DNA of 16,419 nt, taken from positions 1 through 16,419 of the forward strand of contig CALBHX010000060.1 in NCBI GenBank assembly GCA_937892925.1, written 5' to 3'. The notes below the pieces were generated by a model. That model saw nothing but the letters and a program-made list of their open reading frames with translations, ran no database searches and was not told where the DNA came from. Positions 15,420 through 16,419 of this stretch are shown in pieces. A program made the translations under genes and the position numbers. The DNA is from an uncultured Lentisphaeraceae bacterium (GTDB taxonomy: Bacteria; Verrucomicrobiota; Kiritimatiellia; RFP12; DVOR01). Within the stretch, counting starts at the first letter, position 1; each line of letters begins with the position of its first letter.

Positions 15420-15450
15420 CGGGCTCGGACTCAGGCTTGATGTATAGAAT

Positions 15451-15457
15451 GAGGTGA
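15451..15457 (+). promoter_or_regulatory. Ribosome binding site for a GTG start of the pyruvyl transferase
   Basis: GAGGTGA stands four bases before the GTG at 15462 (seven from AGG), a strong anti-Shine-Dalgarno match that compensates for the GTG start and settles it. Confidence 0.75.
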
Positions 15458-15461
15458 GATT

Positions 15462-16419
15462 GTGAAGATAGGCATTTTAACGCTTCATCTGCCGTTTAAT
15501 TACGGGAATGCGCTTCAGCAGTTTTCGTTGTTTCATTACCTGGTGGAGCAGGGGTATGAAGCGGAGATGTTAAGCCATTGGTATGCGAAAGATCGGCAGG
15601 AAATATCGTTCTGGCATCAATGCCTGCATGGGTCATTCGCTCAGCGGGTGAAGTTTTTTGTTCATTGCTGCACGTGGAGCGGCGTGTTCGCCGCCTTTCG
15701 CCGGGAAGCCAAGCTATTGGCGTGGATGGATTCCAACTTTACGTGGAGCAAGGAAACCGGCTATGCGGATCATTTCCCCTCGGAATCGCTTTCGCATGAT
15801 GTGGTGATTGTTGGAAGCGATCAGGTGTGGAACCCCATTCACCACACGTCCAAGTTCTTTCTCCTTCACACGTTTCCGGATTCGATCCGCAAAATTGCCT
15901 ATGCCGCGAGCCTTGGAAGCGATCGGTTCCCCGAAGCGGAAACCATGTTTTTCGGCAGAGCCTTGCGGCGGTTTGAGGCGATCAGCGTGCGGGAAGCTTC
16001 GGCGAAGAAGATTCTTGAGGAGAACTTTGACGTGGAGGCTACGCTGGTGTGCGACCCCACCCTGCTGCACTCGCGTGAAGAATGGATCCGCCTGTTGGGG
16101 CTCAGGGAAACGAACCCAACGGCGCGAAGGCGCGGCTATATGCTTTATCTGGTAACCCCGGAGGCGGCGGCGATGTGGCGAAGTGTTCGGCGCCTGGCCA
16201 AACAGTTGAAGGCGCCGCTCCATGTCTATTGTTTTGTTGGGACAACAGCTCTTTTAAACTGGCGCCGTCATCCGGTGAGGCAGCTGGTTTCTACGCTGGC
16301 CAAGCGCGTGCTGTTGTTTACGGCTGGGGTTCGACTGCATTTTACGGCAACGCCGACAGACTTCGTTCAGTCTGTGATGGATTGCGAAGGGCTGTTTACC
16401 GATTCGTTCCACGGCATGA
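15462..16419 (+). CDS. Polysaccharide pyruvyl transferase family protein (partial, cut by window end)
   Basis: Likely transfers pyruvate from phosphoenolpyruvate onto a glycan sugar as a ketal, adding negative charge to a surface polysaccharide. My own translation from GTG 15462 gives 319 residues with no stop before the edge; family members run about 360-400, so some 40-80 residues are missing. Motifs: the N-terminal GILTLHLPFNYGNALQQ (4-20), VVIVGSDQVWNP (114-125), AYAASLGS (146-153), ISVREASAKKIL (174-185), VCDPTLL (196-202) and the catalytic-region DSFHG (314-318). It follows the nitroreductase gene by 42 bases without a terminator and is last in the visible operon. Coding composition shifts from G+T-rich to C-richer after about 15.7 kb. 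Confidence 0.92.
   Translation, partial: MKIGILTLHLPFNYGNALQQFSLFHYLVEQGYEAEMLSHWYAKDRQEISFWHQCLHGSFAQRVKFFVHCCTWSGVFAAFRREAKLLAWMDSNFTWSKETGYADHFPSESLSHDVVIVGSDQVWNPIHHTSKFFLLHTFPDSIRKIAYAASLGSDRFPEAETMFFGRALRRFEAISVREASAKKILEENFDVEATLVCDPTLLHSREEWIRLLGLRETNPTARRRGYMLYLVTPEAAAMWRSVRRLAKQLKAPLHVYCFVGTTALLNWRRHPVRQLVSTLAKRVLLFTAGVRLHFTATPTDFVQSVMDCEGLFTDSFHGM

Noticed and set aside
15714..16223. 169-codon minus-strand frame
   Set aside because: Antisense to the pyruvyl transferase, whose sense strand carries clear family motifs.
1..16419. tRNA/rRNA genes, CRISPR arrays, insertion sequences, phage or restriction genes
   Set aside because: No cloverleaf-like arms, repeat-spacer pattern, transposase or integrase motifs were seen on either strand.

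Overview
The window suggests a Gram-negative, G+C-rich bacterium. The outer membrane is shown by a TonB-dependent receptor, and the coding style (Shine-Dalgarno sites, ATG/GTG starts, 4-base start/stop overlaps) is bacterial. A phosphoglycerate kinase with an insertion before its DAFG motif, plus Bacteroides-like polysaccharide genes, fit a Verrucomicrobiota/Kiritimatiellota or similar gut or sediment lineage. The lineage is inferred from protein character only. No rRNA, tRNA, CRISPR array or transposase is visible.

Layout. (1) Bases 1-388 have no convincing gene; they hold a promoter-like TATAATGTATAAT stretch. (2) A plus-strand gene (about 389-1273) encodes an RmlD-type short-chain dehydrogenase whose closest remembered relative is MAT2B, the regulatory subunit of methionine adenosyltransferase. 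It converges on (3) a minus-strand operon of homoserine dehydrogenase followed by aspartate kinase (4124 down to 1385), the committed steps of the aspartate pathway to Thr/Met/Lys; a shared hairpin separates the convergent units. (4) A minus-strand operon (9916 down to 4287) encodes a TonB-dependent receptor, a MacB/LolD-type ABC ATPase and a 933-residue two-module FtsX-type permease with a cysteine-rich periplasmic domain. (5) A monocistronic minus-strand phosphoglycerate kinase (11420-10164) has an extended -10 promoter and ends at a perfect 20-bp hairpin. (6) A 423-base divergent intergenic region contains overlapping G+C-rich inverted repeats. (7) From 11844 to the right edge runs a plus-strand surface-polysaccharide operon: family 2 glycosyltransferase, Wzx/MATE-like flippase, nitroreductase-family enzyme with a long N-terminal extension, and a polysaccharide pyruvyl transferase cut by the window end.

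How the parts work together. Hom and LysC act in one pathway, and the neighbouring MAT2B-like protein could relate to methionine/SAM or, alternatively, to nucleotide-sugar reduction. The receptor/ATPase/permease operon looks like a substrate-specific trans-envelope system. It is not a canonical siderophore importer, because the permease is of the FtsX (type VII) class and no binding protein is present. The right-hand cluster builds, decorates and exports a surface glycan. The most notable points are the receptor-FtsX operon with its cysteine-rich permease, the MAT2B-like gene, the potentially switching hairpins ahead of the polysaccharide operon, and the strand and composition asymmetry of that operon.
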